A DNA stretch of 64,000 bases, taken from contig NC_056535.1 of NCBI RefSeq assembly GCF_910596095.1, forward strand, positions 24,878,505 through 24,942,504, given 5' to 3'. Origin of the DNA: Thunnus maccoyii. Its lineage: Eukaryota > Chordata > Actinopteri > Scombriformes > Scombridae. Shown here piece after piece: positions 27,001 through 37,529 of the stretch (position 1 is the first letter of the stretch; every line of letters starts with the position of its first letter). The translations under genes were made by a program, and so were the position numbers. Below the pieces are notes generated by a model. That model did not search any database. It saw only the letters and a program-made list of their open reading frames with translations, and was not told the origin of the DNA.

Positions 27001-30000
27001 CATAAGCAAAACAAAAATCTTTTCAACCAATAATAAACTGGGACTACTATTGTGTAACTAATGCCATGTTCAGACAGACACCATCCACCCATGGCTCAAC
27101 TTTTAAGTCTCTTGGCATTCCTGCACTATAGAGTTAGCGCAGGTATGTGATTAGTAAATACACAGGAATGCAGACACTCGTCCAGATAACTATGAAAAAA
27201 AAACAAAAAAAAAACACATCTAGAGATGACTTGAGATCTGACTTGTGATGTCAATCTCACATTTCAATTTCAAACGTGGGATTTTTGATACAATTTAGCC
27301 ATAATTCAAAACAATTCATACACTGATGAATGAACAAAAGGAGGTAAAATAACAACAATATATCAATGTGAAACATTATGTCATTGCTTTTCTGACAACG
27401 CAACACTTTTTTAGCAATGGTTTCCTTCCCCTCAGTGAACACTGAGTGACCAAACCAAGGTTTCTTTTGTAACAGTTTAAGTAATACATCTATAATGGTA
27501 CAAAATTTACATAATTAACAGAACAAAAATAAACTTGATTTGGTGGAAAAAAAGCTAAATCATTGCTGAACAATTTCTGGTATAGTTTAAAATTCAATCA
27601 AGAGTTCATATGAATATCTAGCGACATCTTTTAATCAAATTTTCTGCAAGAAGTGACACCTCTGTGCCATTTGCCAGATGTTTCCTTGCTACTTAGTTCA
27701 ACTAAGGTCCAGATGTTTCCTCGTTACTAAGTTCATGTTTCCTCGTTGCTAAAGACACACAAGGGATGACACGATGCTTTAAACACAACATGAGGCCATG
27801 TCTACATTGCTGCAGATACATCTTAAATCAGTTTACATGTCAAACATAGTTTTCATTATGATTTCCGTTCCTTCAGATACCAGACGCTCCAAGGAATCAC
27901 AAAGTTATACAGTTTATGTATATTAAAGTTCAAATACAAATAAGTGATTACAGACAAAGAAGTGGGTTTAGTGTGGTTACATGGCCAAAATGGAGAAAGC
28001 GATGCATTTAAAATTTATCCACATCAGTGACCACCGTCAGAAAGAAAATGGGAGGCTTGATATAAAGTACAGTATGACTTAATTACTTTATTTTTTTTTT
28101 TGCTTTTTTGCAACATGTAATTTAGAGTTTGGAACTTGTTCAATCTGTGAGAGAGAGAAAGCTTTAATTTCCATCCTCAAAATTACTTTATTTGTCCCTA
28201 GGGAAATTGGTCTCGGACATAAAAGGCTGCCACATAAAAAAAGTACATACAATTATAGTGCAGTAACAGACATTAAGTGCACGGCACAAACAAGTGCAGA
28301 CACAGAGTTCATTCAATTACGTGCAACACAGCCCCTCATTTCACACCCTCCTTACGTCCTGAGTTTAGGAGATTCACTGATAGAAGGATGAAAGACTTTT
28401 ATACCTATTCAGGAATCTTTTCCTGTATTTATTCGGAACCCTGTAGCGTCTACCTGATGGGAGCAGTTTGTATTCTGAATACAGGATATGAGAGGGGTCA
28501 GCGATAATTTTCCAAGTTTAAATATAGTCGTCTCAAAGAGTGTTTGGAGGGAGGGATGCTCCTTCACCCCCATCGCTTTCATCGCTGTGTGGACCAGTCT
28601 GTTTATCTGTGATTTTTAACTTGAATGATATGTTACCAAACCAAGCTGAGATTCGGTAACGTAATATATTCTCTATCACAGCATGATAAAATAACAACAT
28701 TACCCTACGTCTACCATAAAATGAGATGATGTAGCAGCCTTTTACAGTCATTTTGTCTCTGTCTCAACAGCTGTATAGCAGTAGACAATACTAATGAAGA
28801 CTAATCAGAGTCAAAGCTTAAGAAGGTCAAGCTACAATGTGACAAAAAATGCAATGTTTTCTACCCTACAATACACACTGCTGTGGGTTTAAAGCACACC
28901 ATCTATTTTAACAATATATCCTCACACGCCTGAAAACTACTGTCTTCTGGTTAGCCTTGAGCACCTTCCACTGCGCCAATAATGAACATCTCATTGTCTG
29001 ATATTTAGCATTTTGTGTCTTCTTTTTTTTTGGAGAGTTGGGTTAACAGCCAGATCATGAGGCTCCACATACCTGTTGAAGACATTCTCACTGAAGGCAT
29101 ACTTCTCTAGCCTCCCGAGAGGAGTGAGGTTGTCTTGTCCTGCGTCTAGGAAGGCTGTGATGCGGATGCCGTCGCACTCTGAACCGTAGTCATCGAATCC
29201 AACTGCAGGAAGGAAAGAAAGTTAATTTTACACTCACACAACCGGGAACCACATCGGACATGCGCTACCTATGAAAAGACAATACTTAAATGAAGACATA
29301 AATGCTCATAGTAGCTATAGTGATCGTAAGTCAGGCTAAACAAAGAACCTCCAATGTGTGAATAAAGCAGAAAGGCTCAAATCTAACGGATTATTCCTTT
29401 TAACGTTCCAACCATAAATACACACTGGCTTTGCAACTGGATCTAAATGTTGTTTCATCGACCTGGCTAATGCATACAACAGGGACTGCCGGTCTGTATA
29501 ACTGCTAATAATAGCGTGGCGTACACCCTGAAATACTGTTGACAGCTTTAAATTTCACATGGGTGAATGGGGTTGCCTAGAAAGATGACACTTCCATATA
29601 CCTCCCTGCGGAAGGAAAGGAAAACAAAGTTCCACATCTAGGGAAGAAATGAATCCTTAAATCAAGGTATTTTTAACGTGCTTTTGTTAAGAAATTTAAA
29701 TAACCGGAGTACTCACAGTCATCCAGATCATCATGGCCATCTTCAAAGTATAAAGATAGACCTGCGAGGATAAGACAATTAGAGGGTGAATCTGTACTGG
29801 CAAACATGTCATCAACATACCATCCCTCTATATACCACCCCCCACCCGCTACAAAATGAAAGGAGTTCTGGTTTGGCAGGTTTAAAGGTTGAGATTTACT
29901 AAGAAGGGACAAAGTCTTCTTTAATAAGACTGACAATAAATAACTTGCTGATTAATCACTTTGTGATATGTAAGAGGAAGACATTAAGTTGATTTTTAAA

Positions 30001-32725
30001 ACACGTGACGGGGTTGACTTTCTGTCAATAACCTAGAATAGTTGTGTACACATCTACAACATGTCAGTGTGATAGGTGCTGGATCCCAAAAAAAATGCAT
30101 TTTAATCAAGTGATAATCTCACTAGTCTTGTTGGTATTTATCTCTTTTGTTTCCTTCATGTGGGTATTTGCCTGAGGACGACGGAAACATTGCTAATTAA
30201 AGTTTATAGCACACCTGATTCCAGTGGGTGGGTGTTTTTTCTATTGTTTTCAACATTCCTCTAGGTTAAATCACAAACAGCTTGACTGAACTAGAGCTGA
30301 AATGATTAGTCGATTTATCAATTGATAAACGCTACAAGGCGAGTAGCTAAATCAGAATTCTCCCAGAATAATTTCTGAACTAGTTGGTTAAAAATAACAC
30401 ATCAAGTCCAGCTTCTTGTTACCGTGGTACAGCCCAATATGATGGACAAGCATGAAACACGTTAAGAGGTGATGTTCTTTGGCTGTACAGATATTTGTGT
30501 GATAGCGATACGTACTGACACTGCAAGAAGACTTTATAATCATGATTATTTTTGCCATAAGTTACCACTCAACTATAGATTTATCACAATAACTGTGAGC
30601 AGGGTCGTCAAAAGAAGTCCCACAAGGAGAAGCATGTGGTGGGATGGCTAATGCCAGTGTTTACAGCTGGACAAGAATGTGCTCCACATAACTCTATTAA
30701 GAAAAATTAATCAAAAAAGGGCCAAAAAAAATTGCTTCCAGCTTCCCAGATGTGAATATTTTGTGGTGTAATCACTCTTCTGTGACAGTAAATTGAAAAT
30801 CTTTATATTCATACTTTTGAATTGTTGGTAGGACAAAACAAGACATTTGTAGACACTTTGGGGTCCAGGAAAGTATGATGGATATTTTTTATTTCGCCAT
30901 TTTTGTATGTTTTATAGACCGATTATTTGAGAAAATAGCTGATTGGTGTGTAGACAGTGTTGAGTACCTTTTGGGTTTTTTTCATGCTTCATCTCATATA
31001 TAGATCCTCAAAATTTATATAGCATCAAAGCACGAAACATGTAAAGAGGTGATGTTCTTTGGGTGTACAGATATTTGTGTGATAGCGATACGTGCTGACA
31101 CTGCCAGAGGACTTTATAATCATGGTTATTTTTGCCATAAGTTACTACTCAACTATAGATTTATCAAAATAACTGTGAGCAGGGTCGTCAAAAGAAGTCC
31201 CATAAAGAGAAGCATGTGGTGGGATGGCTAATGCCAGTGTTTACAGCTGGACAAGAAATTGCTCCACATAACTGTATTAAGTAAAATTAAGTAAAAAAAA
31301 ATTGTTTCCAGCTTCCCAGATGTGAACATTTTCTGGTTTAATTACTCTTCTGTGACAGACTTGAATATATTTATACATTTGAATTGTTGGTAGGACAAAA
31401 CATTTATAGACACCCTGGAGTCTAGGAAAATATAATGGATGTTTTTTAGCGTTTTCATGTTTTATAGACCAATTACTTGAGAAAATAATCAGCTGATTGG
31501 TGGTACAGTGTTTAAATACCTTTGTTTTTTGTTTTTTCATGCTTCATATTGTGTATAGTAGATACACAAAATGTATAGAGCATCCTAGTTTTTTGGGGTT
31601 ACTCATCTATTCTGTGCATTTGTTCTTGTATTTCTGCTAAGTGGCACTTCAATTTCCCTGCATCTATTTTCTATTACATTTTGTCTTCTCTTGTCTTATT
31701 CACATTGAAGAATGCATTGGATCATTTAGACAATTTTGTTGTCTAAATTAAAACTACAAGGCTAGTGGCTAAATCAGAATTCTCCCAGAATAATTTCTGA
31801 ACTAGTTGGTTAAAAATAACACATCAAGTCCAGCTTCTTGTTACCGTTGTTGCAGTCCAATATGATGGACAAGCGTGAGACACGTTAAGAGGTGATGTTC
31901 TTTAGCTATATAGATATTTGTATGATAGCAATACATACTGACACTGCCAGAAGACTTTATAATCATGGTTATTTTTGCCATGAGTTACCACTCAACCGTA
32001 GGTTTAGATTTATAACTGTGAGCAGGGTCGTCAAAAGAAGTCCCATAACGTGAAGCATGTGGTGGGACGGCTAATGCCAGTGTTTACAGCTGGGCTCCAA
32101 ATATAAAAACAACTCAATCTCGAAAAGATGCATTAAATCCGTGTGTTTTGTGTGTGGGGAGTAAGCACCGTTAGGGTTGTTTGTTTGCGACACCCCCTAA
32201 ATCATGCTGGCAAAGAACAACATCTGCCCTTTGTTGTGGTATAAAGGAGGATTTGGTCAGCTTATGGCTGGAAATGACTTTAGCAACTAGGCTAACGTTA
32301 GCTAGGTCAACTCGCTAGCCTTTGCTATGACAACAGTTCGATGATAAACACGGCTACAGTTATGCTAAAGTATCCAACTACAGGAGACAGGTGTAATTTA
32401 AAAAATCACCCACACGTACTGAGTGGTTATACGTTTAAATGTAGCTTAAAACTCACTCATTTCGACACCCCTGAGTAGCTTTTGTTAGCTCGCTGGCTGG
32501 CTAGTAGTGCTAAGTTTGCTAACACGGCTTGTTCAGCCCTTTCGCTTGACTTGGCTCTTCTTAGCTTAATAACACCACAAATGCAGTAAAGAAGGAATCA
32601 GCCGCTACTCCAACTGTTTCTACACTGAAGATCATAACACAAGGTTTTACAAGTTACAACTACAGCGTCAAAGTAGAGAAGAAAACACTGTTTTATTTTT
32701 TTTAAAAAGTGCCATTACCTGCCAT
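14769..32725 (-). CDS. ppp4r1l: protein phosphatase 4 regulatory subunit 1-like (PP4 HEAT-repeat subunit)
   Basis: Twenty coding exons, 5' to 3' on the minus strand: 32719-32725, 29717-29761, 29073-29202, 26556-26662, 26160-26302, 25824-25970, 24916-25023, 23259-23324, 22783-22941, 22253-22377, 21111-21613, 20677-20975, 19802-19888, 19459-19644, 18697-18858, 18440-18540, 17868-17988, 16200-16334, 15263-15404, 14769-14914. All phases join to one frame of 972 residues, stop TAG. PPP4R1-type subunits bind the catalytic subunit PPP4C and direct its substrates. N-terminal HEAT repeats (PTVRAELMEQVPNIAMFL; RKACAECFM) and C-terminal ones (WKVRRTLAFSIHELAVILGD; VRWISYKL; NVRVLVAKALRQ) flank an acidic linker of about 260 residues encoded by exons 11-13. 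Against PPP4R1 (950 residues) the linker is least alike. The flanking rab22a and vapb point to PPP4R1L, not PPP4R1. The exon 12 donor (GTACGA) is weak. Confidence 0.92.
14996..15215. repeat. truncated copy of foldback element family B
   Basis: It starts aaaggcatagttcaacattt and contains ttagcttagcttaaagactg and a caaggtaacagttagcc-like stretch, matching the left half of the complete element at 39757-40374. The right half is missing. It sits in the last intron of ppp4r1l, between exons 19 and 20. Confidence 0.6.
15405..16199 (-). other. ppp4r1l intron 18
   Basis: The intron is bounded by a GTCTGT donor (read from 16199) and a ctttag acceptor at 15405. It has ordinary AT-rich sequence with no element ends or hairpins that I could recognise. 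Confidence 0.6.
16335..17867 (-). other. ppp4r1l intron 17
   Basis: A 1.5-kb intron between exons 17 and 18. It contains only short low-complexity runs such as a CA-rich stretch near 17695-17712. Open frames in it have no recognisable domain. Confidence 0.6.
18003..18070. repeat. (AG)34 microsatellite at a ppp4r1l splice acceptor
   Basis: A pure 68-base AG run. On the minus strand it is (CT)34 ending about 14 bases before the acceptor of exon 17 (gtccccctccag), so it extends the polypyrimidine tract of that 3' splice site. Confidence 0.95.
18859..19458 (-). other. ppp4r1l intron 14
   Basis: A 600-bp intron. An in-frame extension upstream of exon 15 reads open but lies before a clear ctctcag acceptor. 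Nothing else was recognised. Confidence 0.6.
19889..20676 (-). other. ppp4r1l intron 12
   Basis: A 788-bp intron. Its middle part (about 20020-20530) has higher complexity than its flanks and a 120-residue open frame on the + strand without a recognisable domain; it may be an old element, but no ends were found. Confidence 0.4.
21614..22252 (-). other. ppp4r1l intron 10
   Basis: A 639-bp intron with a poly-T run near 21746-21764 and no other recognisable feature. Confidence 0.6.
23325..24915 (-). other. ppp4r1l intron 7, with a possible old DNA element
   Basis: The stretch 23482-24300 is less AT-rich than its surroundings. It is flanked by a short inverted pair, catagagacagagc at 23485 and gctctgtctctat at 24283. 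This could mark a non-autonomous element of about 0.8 kb, but the match is short and no target duplication was found. Confidence 0.35.
25024..25823 (-). other. ppp4r1l intron 6
   Basis: An 800-bp AT-rich intron with tracts such as aaaacaaaacaaaacaac near 25510. No genes or element ends were seen. Confidence 0.6.
26663..29072 (-). other. ppp4r1l intron 3
   Basis: A 2.4-kb intron. Apart from A-rich runs near 26966-26978 and 27194-27216, its notable content is the LINE remnant at 28178-28751, described separately. Confidence 0.65.
28178..28751 (-). mobile_element. 5'-truncated LINE remnant (L2/Rex1-like reverse transcriptase tail)
   Basis: Read on the minus strand, a reverse-transcriptase C-terminus is seen: FYHAVIENILRYRISAWFGN. 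This is the conserved block before the end of ORF2 in teleost L2/Rex1-type LINEs. It is followed by damaged frame and a 3' end reading as the complement of tttatttgtccctaggg at about 28186. It is in ppp4r1l intron 3, in the same orientation as that gene. The remnant is frameshifted and inactive. The clade assignment is by motif only. Confidence 0.65.
29203..29716 (-). other. ppp4r1l intron 2
   Basis: A 514-bp intron with standard GT-AG ends. Nothing further was recognised. Confidence 0.6.
29762..32718 (-). other. ppp4r1l intron 1
   Basis: The largest intron of the gene (2957 bp) interrupts codon 3, so exon 1 contributes only ATG-GCA-G. Most of its middle is the repeat array at 30331-32093. 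The part next to exon 1 (32100-32718) is unique and probably holds promoter-proximal sequence. Confidence 0.65.
30331..32093. repeat. direct repeat array, three copies of a ~210-bp core
   Basis: A core starting aagaggtgatgttctttgg and ending atgccagtgtttacagctgg occurs three times in the same orientation, starting near 30464, 31044 and 31887. Copies 1 and 2 are 580 bp apart, and 2 and 3 about 843 bp. An upstream module (ctaaatcagaattctcccag) precedes copies 1 (30331) and 3 (31753) but not copy 2. Spacers contain AT-rich dispersed-repeat sequence. The 60-codon frames in copies 1 and 2 differ at about 7 positions, so the duplication is moderately old. Confidence 0.85.
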
Positions 32726-33273
32726 CTTGAGTGTCGGCTCGGCTCTGCGGGCTGCCGTCCCGTGTGGGCTGTCACCGCCGCACAGCTGTCACTCAAACTA
32801 CTTCCTCAAGGTACTTCCTGAGGCTGCTAAACACCGGGCAGGCTATCTTTTTAAACGGCAATTCCGATAATCGTTTATCAGCTCAACATAACTGAGCATA
32901 AATAATAATACAGCCTGTGTGCTTTGTGTATCTCCAAACAGAAAAAAACAGAGCCGAGGCAGTCACGTGACCGCATGCCGTAGTTCAAGATGGAGACTGT
33001 GCGATTTGGTGGCTTCACTGTTAGCTAGCTGGCTGTTTACAATAATCACAATATGGCAAATACGACTGGCAACCGGGCGTTTTAACGCATGTCGTAAGAG
33101 TTATTTCCTAACCTGAGTGTGTGCATGCGGCAGCTTTTGACTACGATGAGGTAAAGTTGTTTGTAAACAGACTACCACCTGAAGAATATTCAAGTAATAA
33201 GAGGCAGCCAGAGGGGAGAAAACTGTCAATGGTCATCCTCACAAACTCATTTTGAAAGAGAGAGGAGATCGAT
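32726..33273. promoter_or_regulatory. shared divergent promoter of ppp4r1l and rab22a
   Basis: The two start codons face away from each other across 548 bp. The sequence is more GC-rich than its flanks near 32730-32800. It holds the palindrome GTCACGTGAC at 32962-32971, a perfect CLEAR/E-box site of the kind bound by TFEB/MITF factors. CAAGATGG motifs (YY1-like) lie at 32986-32993 and, inverted, at 32722-32729 over the ppp4r1l start codon. No TATA box was seen at a useful distance. Transcription start sites are not known. Confidence 0.65.
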
Positions 33274-36200
33274 ATGGCGCTGAGAGAGTTAAAAGTTTGT
33301 CTCCTTGGGGTAAGTCAGCGTCGATTTTGTCTGAACATGTATGTCTGTAGTCGATACTGTTCCTCAAATTATACCTGTAGCATAAAATGAGCCACAGTGT
33401 TAGTGCTCCTGCATCCTGATTGACAGGTATGTTTACATTAATGTGTTTAATACCTGCAATCAAGTTGGTGTGAATGCAAATATTTCATTCTCAAAATAAC
33501 GTTAATGTCTTGTTAATGCATTTTAAAATGTAAAAAATGAGCCACAGTATAGTGCTCCTCCATCAGGTTAAACCATCCTGATTGACAGGTCTGTTTACTT
33601 ACATGCGTCAACATCAATCAAGTTCTTTTTCATTCTCAAATAACCTTGTTGTCTTTTCTGCATTTTAAAATGTAATAATTCGTCACATGAACAAAATTCA
33701 TGCATGTCTAAACTGCATATTATAACGGCTGCAACAATTTGTCAATTAATCGATTAGTTGCCGACATTAGTTGTCTTTTTCTGCCAAATTCTCTGATTCC
33801 AGCTTCTCAAATGTGAATATTTTCTGGTTTCTTTAGTCCTCTGTGATAATATACTGAATATATTTGAGTTGTAGACAAAACTAGACATTTGAGTACATCA
33901 TCTTGGGCTGTAGTGAACAGTAATCAACATTTTTCACCATTTTCTAACATTTTACAGACCAAACAACTAACGACAGATTAATTGATAATGGAAATAATCA
34001 TTAGTTTTAGCTCTATATATAATGGTAGCATAAGCCATAATTGTCTCTACCATTATCTGGTTAATACATTTCTGAAGTGACATCACCTCTAATTGTAGTA
34101 ACTTCACATCTCTTCCTCTCCATCATCTACTAATTAAATTAAAACAGAGCTGAAACAATTAATTAATTAATTGACTAAATGAATCAGCAACAACTGATTA
34201 ATTGTTGTTTATTAGCCAAAAAAACCCTCCAAACTTTCTCTGGTTTCAGCTTCTTCAGTGAGTGGATAAGCTGTTTTTCTATTTTATATAATTGTAAATT
34301 AAGTATCTTTAGGTTTGGGACTGTTTATCTGACAAAACTAGTCATTCAACTACAGTTCCGGCAAAGTTGTTCTGGACGATTTCCCCTATTTTCTGACATT
34401 TTACCGGTAAATGATCACCGATTAATTAGTAATGAAATGCAGTGATGAAAGTAATCTCCTGATATAACTATCTCAAATAATATTACTAGTCTTTGCTGCA
34501 GCCATTATTTAAAAATACAGTAAACCACAGAAACGATATTCATGCATGTCTAGATTATACATTAATATGGCTGAAACAATTAACCGATCAATCAGTTAGT
34601 TGATCGACAAATGTGAGGATTTTCTGTTTTACTTTGTCATATATGATTTTAAACTCAACATCTTTGGGTTTTGGACTGTTGGTCGGACAAAACAAGATAT
34701 TTGAAGAAGCCAAAAATGATCTTTTTTTTCCACAATTTTTGACATTTAATGTACCAACGTCAATTAATCACAAAAATAATCAGTTGCTGATAATGAAAAT
34801 AATTAGTAGGTGTAGCTTTACATAAAACAACTGCAAAAGCCTTTTTCTCTATCAGCATCTCATTAATATATTCCTGAAGTAACCTCCTCCTCAATCTCTT
34901 CTTCTCCATCATCTACTAAGAAAAAAAAAAAGTTTGGTGTCTTAAGCTTATTTACATCCATCTTGTTAAAAGCCTACAAGAGGAGCAGGAAGGAAGAAGA
35001 TGCTACTGATAAGCAATACTGTCCAGGCGTATTGCCAGAGATTTCGTGGAGTTTTTTTCGTTGTGATTATATTTCTAGTTATTGTTTCTGACCGTGTTTA
35101 GTAAGCGTCGTCTTTATTTTGTCTCTGCAGGACACTGGCGTCGGAAAGTCAAGTATTGTTTGGAGATTTGTGGAGGACAGCTTTGACCCAAACATCAACC
35201 CAACAATTGGGTAAGTTCCTGCCGTCTCCCGTGCTAGAGGCTCCACTCTGTAAATCACTTCATGGATTAATAAATTCCAATTAGATCTGAAAGAATAAGA
35301 TTATTGATAGATCAACAGAAAATGTATCTGCAGCAATTTTGAGAATTGCTTTTGATAAAATGCCAAAAGTTAACTTGTTCCAGCTTCTAAAATGTGAGGA
35401 GTTGCTGCTTTTCTTTTGTTTATATGATAGTAAACTGAATATCTTTGTTTTGTTGGTCTGTCGAAATAACCAAGAAGCCGTAATGGGCATTTTTCACTAT
35501 TTTCTAACAGTTTAAAGAAAAAAACACTTATAAATATAGAAAATTATTGGCTGATAAATCAGAATGAAAAACAACGATCAGTTGCAGCCCTAATTCAATA
35601 CAGATAATCAGTAATTCTGTTTATTTACTTTATCAAGTAAAGATGTGCTGGTTCCATCTTCATAAATGCAAAAAATCATTCTCTGTTTTATAACATTATA
35701 AATGAAATATTTTGTTTTTTTGGGACAAGGATCAACTCAAGTAAACAGTTTTAAGACATTGCTTAAGGGTCTGTTCACTTGTGGCAGGAATTTGTTGTCA
35801 TTGTTTACATTTTATAGGCAAACTATTTGCTGTTTTACATTTGAGATGTCATGTTTTTTTTTCTCTAAAACTGGCACACAATATAAGATATTAAATTAAG
35901 TTAAGATGTGTGTTTTTCTCATTGTCCCAATATGTTGAAAATTATTATAATCATGGGTATATCATGAAGTCATTTCTCTTCACCAGGGCATCCTTCATGA
36001 CCAAGACAGTGCAATACCAAAACGAGCTTCACAAGTTCCTGATCTGGGACACGGCAGGACAGGAGCGGGTTAGTAATATCCGCTGAGGTATTGGCCTCAG
36101 CGTTGTTTTAAATGGACTGGTGCATAGTGAATCCTGAGCAGGATTCACGTGTGTTTTGGCACACACTTTTCATATTGTAATCAATCTGCTTGACTTGGGT

Positions 36201-37487
36201 TTATTAAAAAATCTGCTCATTCCTCTCATGTGGTTTTAAAAGCAGTGAGAAAGCTACCTACTTGCATACCACTCCCTGAACCACCCTCTGGGAAAATGAA
36301 CATTGCAGTTATTCATTACTTCTGACAGGGGGCAACATTTACCTTTCTATAGGTGGAGTTCTGCCCCCTAACCAGCAATCGACTTGTCGTTGTGCCCTTG
36401 TTTAAGGAATCCCCTTTTCCATAGTTTAAATGACATATGTGGTGTGATGGATTTGCATTTTCTTGTATCCTTAAGTGTCATCTGTTAAGTAGAAAACATC
36501 AGGGAGTCTGTCATGAGTTGTCCCTTCTGTCACCTTCAGTCTTTGTCCTGCCTCTCCCTTCTGTCTCTCTCCTTCTTCCTCATAGCATTCTTATATTTTT
36601 AGACACAAATAAAGGTGTGTCACTGCTTTCCTTTCATGGTATTTTACAGCACATGCACACCTAAAAGGCATTTGTCAGCAGCTATCATGTCCAGTGTTTA
36701 GGTGTAACTGTTATCTAGACTCCTGTGTGTCAGGAGGTAGGTACCGTATTTGAATGTTGCTCACACAAAGTTTAGGATTGAAACCATGCTTACAGAAGAT
36801 ACTAATATACAAAAGAGGATACATTTTGGTGTTTTAGTCCAATTTTAGCATTTCAGCCTGTCCAAACAACACCAAGCCCCAGGCAGAAGCGTAGGGAACT
36901 GCTTTCGCTTTTGACTCACGTCCTGAATCCCACATTTCTCTGTGTTAGCTCTCCACATCACTTCCCTTTTTTCTGTACATGCCCTTCTCTTTTTCTCACA
37001 CTAAATTCCCCTGCTGCTGCAATGGTTTATTCTTGCTGCTGTCCTCTCCAGAGAGGTGAGATAAGATGCTGCTTGTCTTTTATCCCCCCTCTCCCACCAC
37101 CACCACCACCACCACCACCCTGGGCCTAAGCTTCTTCATGGCATTGAGGGGACATCAATGCAGGCCCGTTTAAGATAAGATGAAACTCAAGCTGTCCCAC
37201 TGGCCTTTGCTGCTAATGCGTCTTATCTGAGAGTCACTGCCACTCCACATCAGAATGCCCTCTTTCTCTCTTTAAGTCTCCCCTTTGTGTTTTCTTCTCG
37301 GCACTATCTCTTTTCATTTTCTATGGTAACAAACTGTTTTCCTGTCATTTTTTTTGTGTGTTTATTCACATTTTTCTCCACCTTTTTTATTCCCACAATT
37401 CTTTTCACTCCCATGTAAGCCTCTCAGTTTCCCAAGTGGTTCACATCTGTGAGTGAAAAAGTAGCAGCATTCCTTTGGTAGGTTTTG

Positions 37488-37529
<42 letters not shown>

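Noticed and set aside
30469-31231. Two similar 60-codon open frames (30469-30651 and 31049-31231) as a duplicated gene
   Set aside because: They lie inside the direct repeat array in ppp4r1l intron 1. The third copy does not keep the frame, and there is no domain or splice context. Similarity follows from the DNA repeat.
14769-32725. Calling the phosphatase subunit PPP4R1 itself
   Set aside because: Conserved neighbours rab22a and vapb belong to the PPP4R1L locus; the PPP4R1 locus in human has RAB31 and VAPA. Sequence alone could not fully settle it by eye.
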